Positions 35,257-44,126 of a stretch of 64,000 nt of DNA are shown here, one piece after another. Each line of letters opens with the position of its first letter. Positions within the stretch are counted from its first letter, which is position 1. A program made the position numbers and the translations under genes. The stretch is from assembly GCA_023267975.1 (NCBI GenBank), contig JALNLA010000002.1, forward strand, positions 165,053 through 229,052, given 5' to 3'. The stretch comes from Candidatus Terraquivivens ruidianensis (lineage in GTDB: Archaea; Thermoproteota; Nitrososphaeria_A; Caldarchaeales; Wolframiiraptoraceae). The notes under the pieces were generated by a model, which saw nothing but the letters and a program-made list of their open reading frames with translations, made no database searches and was not told where the DNA came from.

Positions 35257-36728
35257 ACGATCATGATCTTAAAGCGGTCGCTCTAGGATGCAGGTACGAT
35301 AAAGAGTGGATATTCAAAGACCTTACTTTTTCTGTTAAACCTGGGGAAGCTCTTGGCATAGTTGGACTGAGCGGCTCGGGAAAGACTACGCTCGCTTACT
35401 GCCTTACGGGAATTATTTCTAAGAACCTGAAGGGCGAGGTAGCTGGAAGCGTTTATGTCGAGGGGAAAAACATATTAGAGCTGGACGACAAAGAGAGGTA
35501 TAAGAGTATAAACGCGGTACTGCAGAACTACGAGGTACAGATATTCGGCCTTACGGTTGAGGAAGACCTTTTGTTCGTGCTTGAGAATCTTGAATTAGAC
35601 GAAGAAGAAACCGAGAAGAGGTTTGAGTGGGCTCTCGAACGCTTCGGGCTAAAAGAGTATAGAAATTATCAAGTTAATGAGCTCTCGGGTGGGCTTCGAC
35701 AGAGGCTTGCCTTAGCCTCAACGCTCCTAATGCAGCCAAAATACCTTGTGATGGACGACCCCATGGCCAACCTAGATTGGTGCGGTATAGTTGAGTTGCG
35801 ACGAACGCTTCAGATGTTGAAAGAGGGCGGGCATGGTTTGGTTATAATGGCCAGGAGACTCAAGGGCTTAGAGCCAGTGATTGATAAGACAATCTCCTTG
35901 GGACATATGTTAGCTCGGCAAGATATGTTGGATGACGTTATAAACGAACCCCGCCCGATGTTTACTAAATACGGTCCCGTCATCAAATTCGAGAACGTTT
36001 GGTTCAGCTACGCTAAGAGGATGGTTTTGAAGAGCATCGATCTGAGCATAAGCCGCGGCCAGTGTGTAATTCTGATGGGGCCGAACGGTTCTGGAAAGAC
36101 TACTCTCGCCAAACACATCAACGGTCTGCTTAAACCCTCGAGCGGAAGGGTCTTAGTTCTTGGGAAGGATACGAAAAAGCATGGGCCGGCACAGATGGCG
36201 AGACATGTCGGGTTCGTCTTTCAGGACCCAGACAAGCATATTACACAAGAGAGCGTATGGGATGAGGCAATCTTTGGAGCGAAAAATCTAGGCTTGAACT
36301 ATACCTATGCTGAGACAGCGTTAGAGATGCTAGGGCTTAGCCATCGAAGAAGCGACCCGCCTTATCGCTTAAGCATGGGCGAAAGGGTCAGGTTATCGAT
36401 TGCAGGCATCCTAGCCATGAACCCAGAAATACTGATTCTGGATGAGCCTACCACAGGGCAGGATGAAGAAACCTTGTCAGTCATCAATTCGATGCTGACG
36501 AGGATGAAGACTGAAGGAAAGACTATATTAGTAATTACTCATGATAGCGATTTTGCCCTGAAGATAGGTGACAGAATTATCGTTATACATGATGGTAGAG
36601 TGGTAGCAGACGATCAACCCAGAAGAATACTATTTAATAAAAACCTACTCGAAGAATTCGGCTTGGAGCCTCCATCACATCTACTAATCCAATCGGCCAA
36701 GGAGGTATCTGACCATGTTAAAGCTTGA
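35244..36728 (+). CDS. ECF transporter ATPase with two ABC domains
   Basis: A single chain fuses two ABC ATPase domains. Domain 1 (about 10-215): GLSGSGKTT, signature LSGGLRQRL, Walker B YLVMDDPMANLD, where the usual catalytic Glu is Asp. Domain 2 (about 250-480): GPNGSGKTT, signature LSMGERVRL and a normal LILDEPTTGQD. The asymmetry suggests one ATP site is weak, common in fused ECF ATPases. The gene overlaps the S gene by 13 and the T gene by 14 bases. Confidence 0.92.
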   Translation: METLDDHDLKAVALGCRYDKEWIFKDLTFSVKPGEALGIVGLSGSGKTTLAYCLTGIISKNLKGEVAGSVYVEGKNILELDDKERYKSINAVLQNYEVQIFGLTVEEDLLFVLENLELDEEETEKRFEWALERFGLKEYRNYQVNELSGGLRQRLALASTLLMQPKYLVMDDPMANLDWCGIVELRRTLQMLKEGGHGLVIMARRLKGLEPVIDKTISLGHMLARQDMLDDVINEPRPMFTKYGPVIKFENVWFSYAKRMVLKSIDLSISRGQCVILMGPNGSGKTTLAKHINGLLKPSSGRVLVLGKDTKKHGPAQMARHVGFVFQDPDKHITQESVWDEAIFGAKNLGLNYTYAETALEMLGLSHRRSDPPYRLSMGERVRLSIAGILAMNPEILILDEPTTGQDEETLSVINSMLTRMKTEGKTILVITHDSDFALKIGDRIIVIHDGRVVADDQPRRILFNKNLLEEFGLEPPSHLLIQSAKEVSDHVKA

Positions 36729-37425
36729 TTGTAGAAGCAAGTTGATCTTTTTCTTCTCACTTATGACCCTCACTTTCGTTTGTAAGGACCTTTGGTGCAT
36801 GATTATCCTCTTAGCTGCAGCATCTGCAACCGTGGCCATGAAGGGAGCTTCCCTAATCAACAAGAGCTTAAAGATAATGCTTCCTATGGTTTTCGTTGCC
36901 TTTGTGACATGGTCTCTGCTTCATAACTGGTCCCTTTTCCAATCTGGGGGGATCGGCTTAGATTGGCAACTCGGGAGCTTCATGGCCATAAGGTTGTTCA
37001 CGATTTTGATGACATCTACGGGATTTCTGGCAACGGTTAAGCCAGGGGAGCTAATGAAAGGGCTTTCGCTACTTGGCGTACCGTACGGCGTAGTGTTCAC
37101 AACAGGTCTGGCCTTTAGGCATATCTACACCGTAGCAGACGATTATCATAGCGTCAAGGAGGCCCTCTCCTCGAGAGGCTTAGAACTTGACAAAGGCTCT
37201 CTTGTCAAAAGGATTAGAAACTATGTATTTGTTTTGACACCGTTACTGGTAAAAAGTATCGAGAACGCGGAGAAGCTCGTGCTTGCGATGAAGTTGAAGG
37301 CCTTTTCGCTGGATAAGAGACGAAGGAAAAGCAGTAAGCTAGGTCTACTAGATGTCTTAGTGATATCGTCTTCTATCATCGCATTAGGGGTTGCAATCTT
37401 ACACTACTGGGTGGGGGTCATTTAG
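36715..37425 (+). CDS. ECF transporter T component (EcfT/CbiQ-like)
   Basis: The transmembrane coupling subunit: hydrophobic helices near residues 10-45 and 60-80, and later the cytoplasmic coupling region VKEALSSRGLELDKGSLVKR, which carries the Ala-Arg-Gly type motif that docks to the ATPases. A final TM (LDVLVISSSIIALGVAIL) completes it. It belongs to the S-A-T-PRTase operon without gaps. Confidence 0.85.
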   Translation: MLKLDCRSKLIFFFSLMTLTFVCKDLWCMIILLAAASATVAMKGASLINKSLKIMLPMVFVAFVTWSLLHNWSLFQSGGIGLDWQLGSFMAIRLFTILMTSTGFLATVKPGELMKGLSLLGVPYGVVFTTGLAFRHIYTVADDYHSVKEALSSRGLELDKGSLVKRIRNYVFVLTPLLVKSIENAEKLVLAMKLKAFSLDKRRRKSSKLGLLDVLVISSSIIALGVAILHYWVGVI

Positions 37426-38052
37426 ATGCTAAAGAGGGTTACGCTGTATAACGGAGAATGTACTTACAGAGTAAAAATCGGTGAAGTGGTCAGAGAACTA
37501 CCCATAGTTCAGGTTGATAAGGGGCTTTGGATAGCCTCCGATGCAGAGTTGATTTTGGGCGACGTCGAGTTCATCTCATACACGGCGGAGTTAATTTCTA
37601 AAAAGATTAAGCGTTTGAACCCAGAGGTGATAGTTGCACCCGAAGCAAAGGCGTTACCCTTTGCGTTCCAAGTCGCCAAGAACCTCAGACATAATAGGAT
37701 AGTCTTTGCAAGAAAGAGTATCAAGGCTTACATGTCGGATTATTTGTTTGTAGATACGAAGTCAATCACGACTAGCGAAAAACAGGTACTCGTATTAACG
37801 GGAGGGGACGCAGAGTATCTAAGAGGGAAAAGGGTTTGTCTTTTAGACGACGTGGTATCGACAGGAGGGACTTTAAAAGCCTTAGAAAGCCTAACCAGCA
37901 GGGCCGGTGGTAAAACTATCTGTAGAGCCTCTATCTGGATAGAGGGACCGTGGTATGAGGGCGACCTACTGTTCCTCGAAGAGTTGCCGGTATTTGTGAA
38001 CGAGGAAAAACTCAAGGAGCTAGAGATGTGCTACTGTAAAGCCCATAGGTAA
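37426..38052 (+). CDS. Purine-type phosphoribosyltransferase (Apt-like)
   Basis: Type I phosphoribosyltransferase with PRPP loop VCLLDDVVSTGGTLKALE, and a base-side segment IVAPEAKALPFAFQVAKNL then FARKSIKAY, closest to adenine/xanthine phosphoribosyltransferases. It starts one base after the EcfT stop, so its product is made with the importer. Converting the imported base to its nucleotide would trap it in the cell. No DNA-binding domain is seen, so it is not a PurR/GfcR-type regulator. Confidence 0.82.
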   Translation: MLKRVTLYNGECTYRVKIGEVVRELPIVQVDKGLWIASDAELILGDVEFISYTAELISKKIKRLNPEVIVAPEAKALPFAFQVAKNLRHNRIVFARKSIKAYMSDYLFVDTKSITTSEKQVLVLTGGDAEYLRGKRVCLLDDVVSTGGTLKALESLTSRAGGKTICRASIWIEGPWYEGDLLFLEELPVFVNEEKLKELEMCYCKAHR

Positions 38053-38105
38053 TGTATGAGTCAGAGGGACAAAGTTCAAAAACACGATAGCATGCAGCGT
38101 ATAGT

Positions 38106-38903
38106 ATGGCAAGAAGTGGACGATTCAAAGAATATGTTGTTGTCGTTGTTGGCGCATCCAGCGGAATAGGAAAAGCTACAGCAGAAGCATTCTCTAGGGA
38201 GGGAGCGAGGACCATACTTTCTGCACGCTCTGCTGATAAGCTCGAGTCCATAGCAAAAGCTCTCCGTTCTGAGGGGTTCGAGGCTTATCCCTTCCCGTCA
38301 GATGTGAGCATCAGGCAGCAGGCTGAGAGACTTATCGACTGGGTAGTCCAAACCTTCGGAACTTTGGACATACTCGTAAACAGTGTCGGAATATACGACA
38401 TAAGGAAGGTGACGGAAGCAGACCCAGCCGATATAGAGGAAGTCATGAGGACGAATTTCTTCGGACCGGTATATTGCACGCTCAAGGCTTTGAAGGAGAT
38501 GCTAAAGAAGGGCAAGGGAGTCATAGTAAACGTCTCGTCGATAGAAGGTAAGAAGGCTTTGAAGCATCCTCCTGGTTACGTATGCAGCAAGTTTGCTCTA
38601 ACAGGCTTCACGGACCTTCTCAGGCAAGAATTGTACGGCACAGGCGTGCGTGTCGTGGGCGTTTACCCTGGATATGTCAATACGCCTCTAATAGAGAAAT
38701 TGAGGTTGCCCGATAGTAAAGCAACAAAGCCCATTCCACCAGAACAGGTGGCTGTCGCGATACTCGATGCCGTGGAGAAGAATAAGGCCGAAGTCATAAT
38801 ACCTAACCCTACAAGCGTCAAAGTTTTCCTTACTCTGAGCACCCTGTCTCCGAACATCGGCGACTGGTTCGTAAGAAGGTACAATCTCTCTGGAGAATTT
38901 TAG
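38106..38903 (+). CDS. Short-chain dehydrogenase/reductase (SDR)
   Basis: A classical SDR: cofactor loop VVGASSGIGKATAEAF, NAG-type motif replaced by ILVNSVGIY, catalytic Ser in VIVNVSSIEG and YVCSKFALTGF as YxxxK. Arg in SARSADKL after beta-2 suggests an NADPH preference. The C-terminal segment is slightly extended. Substrate unknown; ends four bases into the convergent alaX stop region. Confidence 0.9.
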   Translation: MARSGRFKEYVVVVVGASSGIGKATAEAFSREGARTILSARSADKLESIAKALRSEGFEAYPFPSDVSIRQQAERLIDWVVQTFGTLDILVNSVGIYDIRKVTEADPADIEEVMRTNFFGPVYCTLKALKEMLKKGKGVIVNVSSIEGKKALKHPPGYVCSKFALTGFTDLLRQELYGTGVRVVGVYPGYVNTPLIEKLRLPDSKATKPIPPEQVAVAILDAVEKNKAEVIIPNPTSVKVFLTLSTLSPNIGDWFVRRYNLSGEF

Positions 38904-39664
38904 CTATCTAAAACCCTGTAGCTTACCCTAAAACCATTACTAACTTGCTCAACTGACTCGATTTTTATGCGTCCAACTTCGGATGTGTTCTTCACATGAG
39001 TCCCGCCACACGGTATCGCGTTTATCCCTTCTATCACTATTATCCTGTAAACGTCCAAACGAGGTAGCCGGCCTAGGTTAGGGGCTCCAAAGACTTTCTT
39101 ACCTAACTCATGAGCGCTCACGTACTCTGCAAAGACAGGCCTGTTCGATACCGCGACCTCGTTGGCCACATCTTCTATCCTTTCCTTTAGGTCGCCCAAA
39201 TATTTACCAAGGTATTCTTGAAAACCATGTCCTACGTCATGCGTGGCTGACTGAGATTGGAAAGGTCTCCCGTAGACTGTTACGACCGCGTAATCGACTA
39301 TATGACCAGCGGTGTGTGTCCTCATTATTTTGTACCTTCTTTCCCAGTCAAGATGCATCCTCACATCCATTCCTTCCTTAAAATCGCCACCGCTTATCTC
39401 TCCATAGTGCACGATGACGCTATCATATTCCATGACCTTGCTTACCGTAAAAGTGGTACCGTCAGACTCTAAGACGCCACGGTCGGACGGTTGGGCTCCA
39501 GATTTTGGATGCATTATCGTTTCCTTAACAACGAGATAGCCTTTTCTTCCTGTCTCCTTTATCCAACGTAGCACGTAGGATTCTGCCTCTTTTTTGTAGG
39601 AGTCCTCAAGGTAAAGCTTTCTGGTCTCTGGCAGACCTGCAACGACTTCGGCTAAGCTTACCAT
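38900..39664 (-). CDS. alaX: Alanyl-tRNA editing protein AlaX
   Basis: A free-standing relative of the AlaRS editing domain that removes Ser or Gly from mischarged tRNA-Ala. Zinc ligands appear in RTHTAGHIVDYAV and the CGGTHVKNTSEVG motif near residue 215, with an N-terminal glycine-rich PSDRG strand like AlaX-M. At 254 residues it is the larger AlaX type. Separated from radB by about 70 bases, divergent. Confidence 0.9.
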   Translation of the reverse strand: MVSLAEVVAGLPETRKLYLEDSYKKEAESYVLRWIKETGRKGYLVVKETIMHPKSGAQPSDRGVLESDGTTFTVSKVMEYDSVIVHYGEISGGDFKEGMDVRMHLDWERRYKIMRTHTAGHIVDYAVVTVYGRPFQSQSATHDVGHGFQEYLGKYLGDLKERIEDVANEVAVSNRPVFAEYVSAHELGKKVFGAPNLGRLPRLDVYRIIVIEGINAIPCGGTHVKNTSEVGRIKIESVEQVSNGFRVSYRVLDS

Positions 39665-39733
39665 TCCATAGCATCCCTTTACTTCCTTGAAAGCAAGACT
39701 ATAAACGTTTAATGCGACTTCAGTAACCCATAA

Positions 39734-40405
39734 TTGGGAAGAATGGTGAGGATTCCTACTGGTCTACCAAAACTCGACATTACCATCGGCGGCTACTTAG
39801 GTGGCATGCTATATTTCGTTTACGGTGAGGAAAAAAGCGGCAAAACTAGCCTTGTGCTCCTTGCTGCCGTAAACGCCATCAAACTCGGCGGCAAGGTTGT
39901 ATGGATAGACTGTGGACAGAGATTACACGCTAAGAGGCTCTCACAAGTGTTGTCTACGAACAAAGCGGACGCCTCCAAGTTCATAATCACACCTACCAAG
40001 AGTTTTGACGAACAAGAGGCGGTCATCATAAGCCTACTGGAAGGTACATCGTCCGGTACGAGGTTGATTGTGCTTGACGATTACACGTACCTCCACCGTA
40101 TAGCGATGAAAGGGGAGTTGAAAGAAGATGCGCCCATATTCAAGAGGCTAGCGTTTCAGACAGCGTCGCTTAAAGAAGTTGCAGCCACGAATGACATACC
40201 GATAATCGCCGTGGGTCAGGTCCACGAGGTGCCCGGCTTTGGCACGAAGCCCGTGGCGTCCAGGATAGTTGGGTACTGGTCGGATGCCGTATTCAGGCTC
40301 GAGAACGCTCCAGCTGGCTTCAGGGTTCTGATACTCGAGAAGGGCGGCAGGTATCTTGAGCAAAGGTTTAGGATAACAGATGCTGGCGTAGAGGCAGTGA
40401 GTTGA
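39734..40405 (+). CDS. radB: RadB-like recombinase (RecA/RadA paralogue)
   Basis: A minimal RecA-fold ATPase: Walker A GEEKSGKTSLV, Walker B RLIVLDDYTYLHR, and a C-terminal strand region VFRLENAPAGFRVLILEKGG. It lacks the RadA N-terminal HhH domain, as RadB/RadC-type mediators do. RadB assists RadA in homologous recombination. The frame starts at a TTG; ATG 39743 (MVRIPTGLPKLD) is an equally good start. The residues after Walker A are K and T as expected. Confidence 0.85.
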   Translation: MGRMVRIPTGLPKLDITIGGYLGGMLYFVYGEEKSGKTSLVLLAAVNAIKLGGKVVWIDCGQRLHAKRLSQVLSTNKADASKFIITPTKSFDEQEAVIISLLEGTSSGTRLIVLDDYTYLHRIAMKGELKEDAPIFKRLAFQTASLKEVAATNDIPIIAVGQVHEVPGFGTKPVASRIVGYWSDAVFRLENAPAGFRVLILEKGGRYLEQRFRITDAGVEAVS

Positions 40406-40429
40406 ACATCTAACCTCTGTTTTTCGAAA

Positions 40430-40834
40430 TCATCCCAATTTTGCTTGTAACGCCAACAATATACCGACGAATGCCACTAACAACAGAATGGAGCTAAAGA
40501 CGTACATGTACTTTACCCTTTTACTCAAGAACTTTTCCCTTCCCGCCATGATGTAAAGCACGACGCCGATGAAGGCCATGAGGTAGTACGTGAACATGAC
40601 GAATAGCTCACCAGACGTCTGCATCATTAAGTCTGGGATGAAAACATAGGCTATTCCTCCTATGAATATCACGGCTACTGTCGGGTTTGATATACAGTAC
40701 AGAATACCGCTCATAAGGATTATGACGAATAGCGCAATAGCTAACGGAAGACCTATGCCGAATTGCCTTGCCGAGATGATTTTGTTAAGCGATTTAATAA
40801 GACGGTCGTAAAGTCCCTCCAACTTCCTTTCCAT
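40430..40834 (-). CDS. Membrane protein of unknown function
   Basis: No family recognised. Four hydrophobic helices follow a short amphipathic N-terminus (MERKLEGLYDRLIKSLNKI): FGIGLPLAIALFVIILMSGI, VAVIFIGGIAYVFIP, LFVMFTYYLMAFIGVVLYIM and MYVFSSILLLVAFVGILLAL. A TATA box near 40866 on this strand sets the transcript start at about 40840, so ATG 40834 (134 residues) is favoured over the longer frame to 40927, which would overlap the divergent promoter. Convergent with radB. Confidence 0.65.
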   Translation of the reverse strand: MERKLEGLYDRLIKSLNKIISARQFGIGLPLAIALFVIILMSGILYCISNPTVAVIFIGGIAYVFIPDLMMQTSGELFVMFTYYLMAFIGVVLYIMAGREKFLSKRVKYMYVFSSILLLVAFVGILLALQAKLG

Positions 40835-40944
40835 CCCACAGACACCGTTCTTTAATTTTACATATATTAGACAATTTCGGTCGGCTTTAAAGATTCTTAA
40901 AGCTATATAAGACTCGTTAACGAACATTTCTGAGAAGTAGCTCG

Positions 40945-41118
40945 GTGGTCGACTTGCTGGCGATAATCTGCGGACACTGTGGTTACGTGCTATACGAGGG
41001 TAACGAATTAAAGACGCTTACCGAAGTAGTTCGGGAGTATGCCAACGTTTGCCCCAAGTGCAAGAAGGCTCTTAAGCCCATAACCCAAAGCGTTAGAATT
41101 TTAGAGGGGGAGAGGTGA
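40945..41118 (+). CDS. 57-residue zinc-ribbon protein
   Basis: A short gene immediately before aglB. GTG start, then C-x2-C at residues 9-12 (CGHC) and CPKC at 36-39, a classic four-cysteine zinc ribbon, with a charged stretch between. A plus-strand TATA box at 40903-40911 (CTATATAAG) lies about 40 bases ahead. The stop TGA is four bases before the aglB ATG, so it is in the same operon. Function unknown; possibly a regulator or partner of N-glycosylation. Confidence 0.75.
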   Translation: MVDLLAIICGHCGYVLYEGNELKTLTEVVREYANVCPKCKKALKPITQSVRILEGER

Positions 41119-41122
41119 GCGT

Positions 41123-43210
41123 ATGGAGATCAAAAGTCGCCTTCGCTCATTTTTCAGGTCTAGGCCTACTGTACTAGAAATTTCAGCCTTGATATCCATT
41201 CTAACGATTGCCTTCATCATTAGGATGTTGCCGATTAGATGGGGTGCCCTCCTGTCAGAGTTTGACCCATGGATGCAGTTCCGTCAGGCCGAATTTATCG
41301 TTGAAAGAGGATGGTCAGGGTTCATCGAGTACTTTTCTTGGATAGATACGGAGCGCTGGTATCCTTATGGACAGTTTGTGAGTAGGACTTTTTACCCAGG
41401 GCTTCCCTTCGCATTGGCATTCATCTATCTCTCCCTATCGTCGATAGGCATACATGTCAACCTTTTGGAGCTGGCTGTCGTCTTCCCCGTCATGATGTCT
41501 ATAGTAGCGGTGCTCGCAGTTTATTTTTTGGGTAAGGAAGTCGGCGGAAAGTCGGCCGGCTTAGTGGCGGCGTTTACGTTAGCGGTAAGTAACGCAAACA
41601 TAAGCAGGACACACGCAGGCTGGTTCGATGACGAAAGCATTTCCATCCCCCTTATGTTGATAAGCTTTCTTATGTATATCTATGCCATCAAAAGGGAAAA
41701 GGGCCTCAGACATGTGGTTGTATACTCTGTCTTATCTGGTTTCTTCCTAGGATACGTTGCCGCATGCTGGGGTGCCCATAGATTTCCGTTCATGTCTATA
41801 CAGCTCGTAACTTTGTTGCTCTCATTCATAGGACGGTATAGGAGAGGGATTTTGGTATCTTACTCGATAACCTTTGGTCTATCCTCCACGATAGCTGCAT
41901 CTATCCCTAAGTTAGGTGGCGTAGGTTATGTAAACGACCTAACCATAATGACCGGACTATTCGTCCTCGGCCTGCTTGTAGTTTTCGAGCTATCGAGCAA
42001 CTTTAGCAACAAATTCCTAAGAAGCTTCGTGCCTAGAATTACGACAATAGCTTTGTTAGCGTCACTCGGCATCCTAGCGATTCTTCCGGCTACTAAATTC
42101 CTTTCGACCGTTATACCGGGCATAAGGGGCGAGTTACCCGTCCTGATATCCGTTGCGGAAAACCAAGTAAGCACTTGGGCGACAGTATTCATGGACTTAG
42201 GATTCTTCTTGCTATTCGTTCCAGTAGGGGTTTACTACATGCTGAAGGAAGGAACCGATGAAGCGATATTCATCTCTGCCCTTGCCATCCTGAGCATATA
42301 TTTTGCCACGTCCATGGTAAGACTGGCTGCACTAGCTGCACCATTCGTAGCCATAACTTCTGGATACGCAATCAGTAGATTATTCGACTCACTTGGGAAC
42401 GTAATAGCAAGCAGAGCTGATAGGAGGAAGGGCGAAAAGATTCCGATAGAGTACGCGATCGTTACACCCATACTCATAGTGTTGCTGCTGGCGCTTCCGC
42501 TTGCGCCTTCTTTCCTCATCAGCAGAAATTTGCCGAGGTTGTCACCAATAGACCAAGCGTACGTTCCTCCTACAGTAGTGCAGAGCACGCTACCAGTTGC
42601 TGCAAGCATACCTGACTGGATAAACGCTTTGTCGTGGATGAGAGATAACCTTCCGGACGATGCAGTCGTCGCCACATGGTGGGACTACGGCTATTGGATT
42701 ACTATGATGGGGAACAAAACGACGCTCGCTGACAACTCGACCACGAACAGCACGCAGATTGGTGTGCTAGCCCTCGCCTTCATGTCACCACCTGAAAAGG
42801 CCGCTCAGATACTGAGGCAGCATGGTGTGACGCACGTCGTAATCTTCGTAACGCATGAGGTTACATCGTATGCTGGTACGTATTTGCCAAGGTTGCTTGG
42901 CTACGGTGATGAGGGAAAATGGGTATGGATGCTGAGGATAGCAAACCAAGAGGCACAAAAGCTTGATATAGAACCTTTTAACGAAAGGGACTATTACGAC
43001 CCAACAAAACCACTAACTGAGGGTGCCACGGATAAGTTTTGGAAGGAGACCTTACTCGGTCAGCTTATACCCTACAAGCCGACTACTGAAGGCGGTAACG
43101 TCGTACACTATTATAACGAGCCCGATGTAAAGGGCTTTAAGCTCGTTTACTCGTCAAGCCCTCCGTACAGGAGTTATGCGTACGTATATATTTACGAACT
43201 CACCGATTAG
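41123..43210 (+). CDS. aglB: Oligosaccharyltransferase AglB (STT3 homologue)
   Basis: Transfers a lipid-linked glycan to Asn in N-X-S/T on surface proteins. About 13 TM segments precede a soluble C-terminal domain. The family catalytic WWDYG is at residues 519-523, and the first external acidic motif, EFDPWMQFRQAEF, lies near residue 50. The archaellin, ArlF and other surface proteins in this window carry sequons. At 695 residues it is somewhat shorter than euryarchaeal AglB. Confidence 0.94.
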   Translation: MEIKSRLRSFFRSRPTVLEISALISILTIAFIIRMLPIRWGALLSEFDPWMQFRQAEFIVERGWSGFIEYFSWIDTERWYPYGQFVSRTFYPGLPFALAFIYLSLSSIGIHVNLLELAVVFPVMMSIVAVLAVYFLGKEVGGKSAGLVAAFTLAVSNANISRTHAGWFDDESISIPLMLISFLMYIYAIKREKGLRHVVVYSVLSGFFLGYVAACWGAHRFPFMSIQLVTLLLSFIGRYRRGILVSYSITFGLSSTIAASIPKLGGVGYVNDLTIMTGLFVLGLLVVFELSSNFSNKFLRSFVPRITTIALLASLGILAILPATKFLSTVIPGIRGELPVLISVAENQVSTWATVFMDLGFFLLFVPVGVYYMLKEGTDEAIFISALAILSIYFATSMVRLAALAAPFVAITSGYAISRLFDSLGNVIASRADRRKGEKIPIEYAIVTPILIVLLLALPLAPSFLISRNLPRLSPIDQAYVPPTVVQSTLPVAASIPDWINALSWMRDNLPDDAVVATWWDYGYWITMMGNKTTLADNSTTNSTQIGVLALAFMSPPEKAAQILRQHGVTHVVIFVTHEVTSYAGTYLPRLLGYGDEGKWVWMLRIANQEAQKLDIEPFNERDYYDPTKPLTEGATDKFWKETLLGQLIPYKPTTEGGNVVHYYNEPDVKGFKLVYSSSPPYRSYAYVYIYELTD

Positions 43211-43244
43211 CTTAGTGCTTTGGCGCTAATCTTAAAAAGAGATA

Positions 43245-44126
43245 ATGCTTAATTATCAAGTAAGTAGCCATACGTTTTGGGTCATGTCAAATAATCCGAA
43301 GAAGGTTGTTAGGAGGGACGCAAGGGGTCGGCTTTTAACAAGATTAATTCTTGGACTGTTCATAATGTTTGCTGTATGGTCGATATCCGGCGTCTTAGCC
43401 GCGGTCGCAGGTGTTCCAAATCTAGCAGCAAAGGAGGCAGGCCTCGACTGTCTTTGCAGTCCTGCACTCGTCGGCCTTCTGGGATACTATGCTACAGTCG
43501 GAGAGATGGAGGTTAACCTAAGTTTTCTGGTTCCAACGCTGGTTTTGGGCATCATGCTCCTTTTGCTCTACGCCTCTAAGAGGGAGGTCTTTCAAACCAA
43601 ACTAAAACAGACCGTAGGCATCTCTTTGGTTATTTCGTTCGTTGGTATCGTGGGCGTGGTTGCAATGGCATACGCTGGCGGAGAATTGGGGCCCATTATC
43701 CAGTCTCATGAACAAGCGTACCTTCATGTGGAGTTTGAGCTTTTGAACGGTGAGGTCGTGACTTTATCAGATTTTAAAGGCAAACCTTTACTGTTAGAAC
43801 TCATGTCACCTTGGTGTAAATACTGTAGCATGCAGGTTAATGAATTAAGGAAAATCGTGGAAAATTACGACGATGCCCTAAATGTGCTTTCCATATGTGC
43901 AGACGGCAGAGCGACAGTCAAGGACGTTGCCTTGTTCAACGAGGCTCACGGTGTTTCTTGGCAGACGGGGATAGACACTATGGGTAAGCTTATGGATGCT
44001 CTTGGAGCACCTGGGTATCCGTACTTAGTATTGATAGATAAGGACGGAAACGTCATTAAGGTCTTCAGAGGGTTAACCACTGCAGAAACGATCGAAGCAT
44101 ACGTTGATGAACTTGTTAGTCAGTGA
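43245..44126 (+). CDS. Membrane-anchored thioredoxin/TlpA-like protein
   Basis: Hydrophobic helices near residues 30-55, 92-110 and 122-145 are followed by an external thioredoxin domain with the active site SPWCKYC. The TlpA/ResA topology (membrane anchor then a Trx fold with an insertion) suggests a role in oxidising or reducing extracytoplasmic disulfides or cytochrome maturation. An extra cysteine pair, DCLCSP, lies in the first external loop. The N-terminus may start at the Met near residue 14 instead. Overlaps homocitrate synthase at the 3' end by 11 bases. Confidence 0.82.
   Translation: MLNYQVSSHTFWVMSNNPKKVVRRDARGRLLTRLILGLFIMFAVWSISGVLAAVAGVPNLAAKEAGLDCLCSPALVGLLGYYATVGEMEVNLSFLVPTLVLGIMLLLLYASKREVFQTKLKQTVGISLVISFVGIVGVVAMAYAGGELGPIIQSHEQAYLHVEFELLNGEVVTLSDFKGKPLLLELMSPWCKYCSMQVNELRKIVENYDDALNVLSICADGRATVKDVALFNEAHGVSWQTGIDTMGKLMDALGAPGYPYLVLIDKDGNVIKVFRGLTTAETIEAYVDELVSQ

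Noticed and set aside
37426-38052. PurR/GfcR-type regulator
   Set aside because: The phosphoribosyltransferase lacks the N-terminal winged helix that such regulators need.
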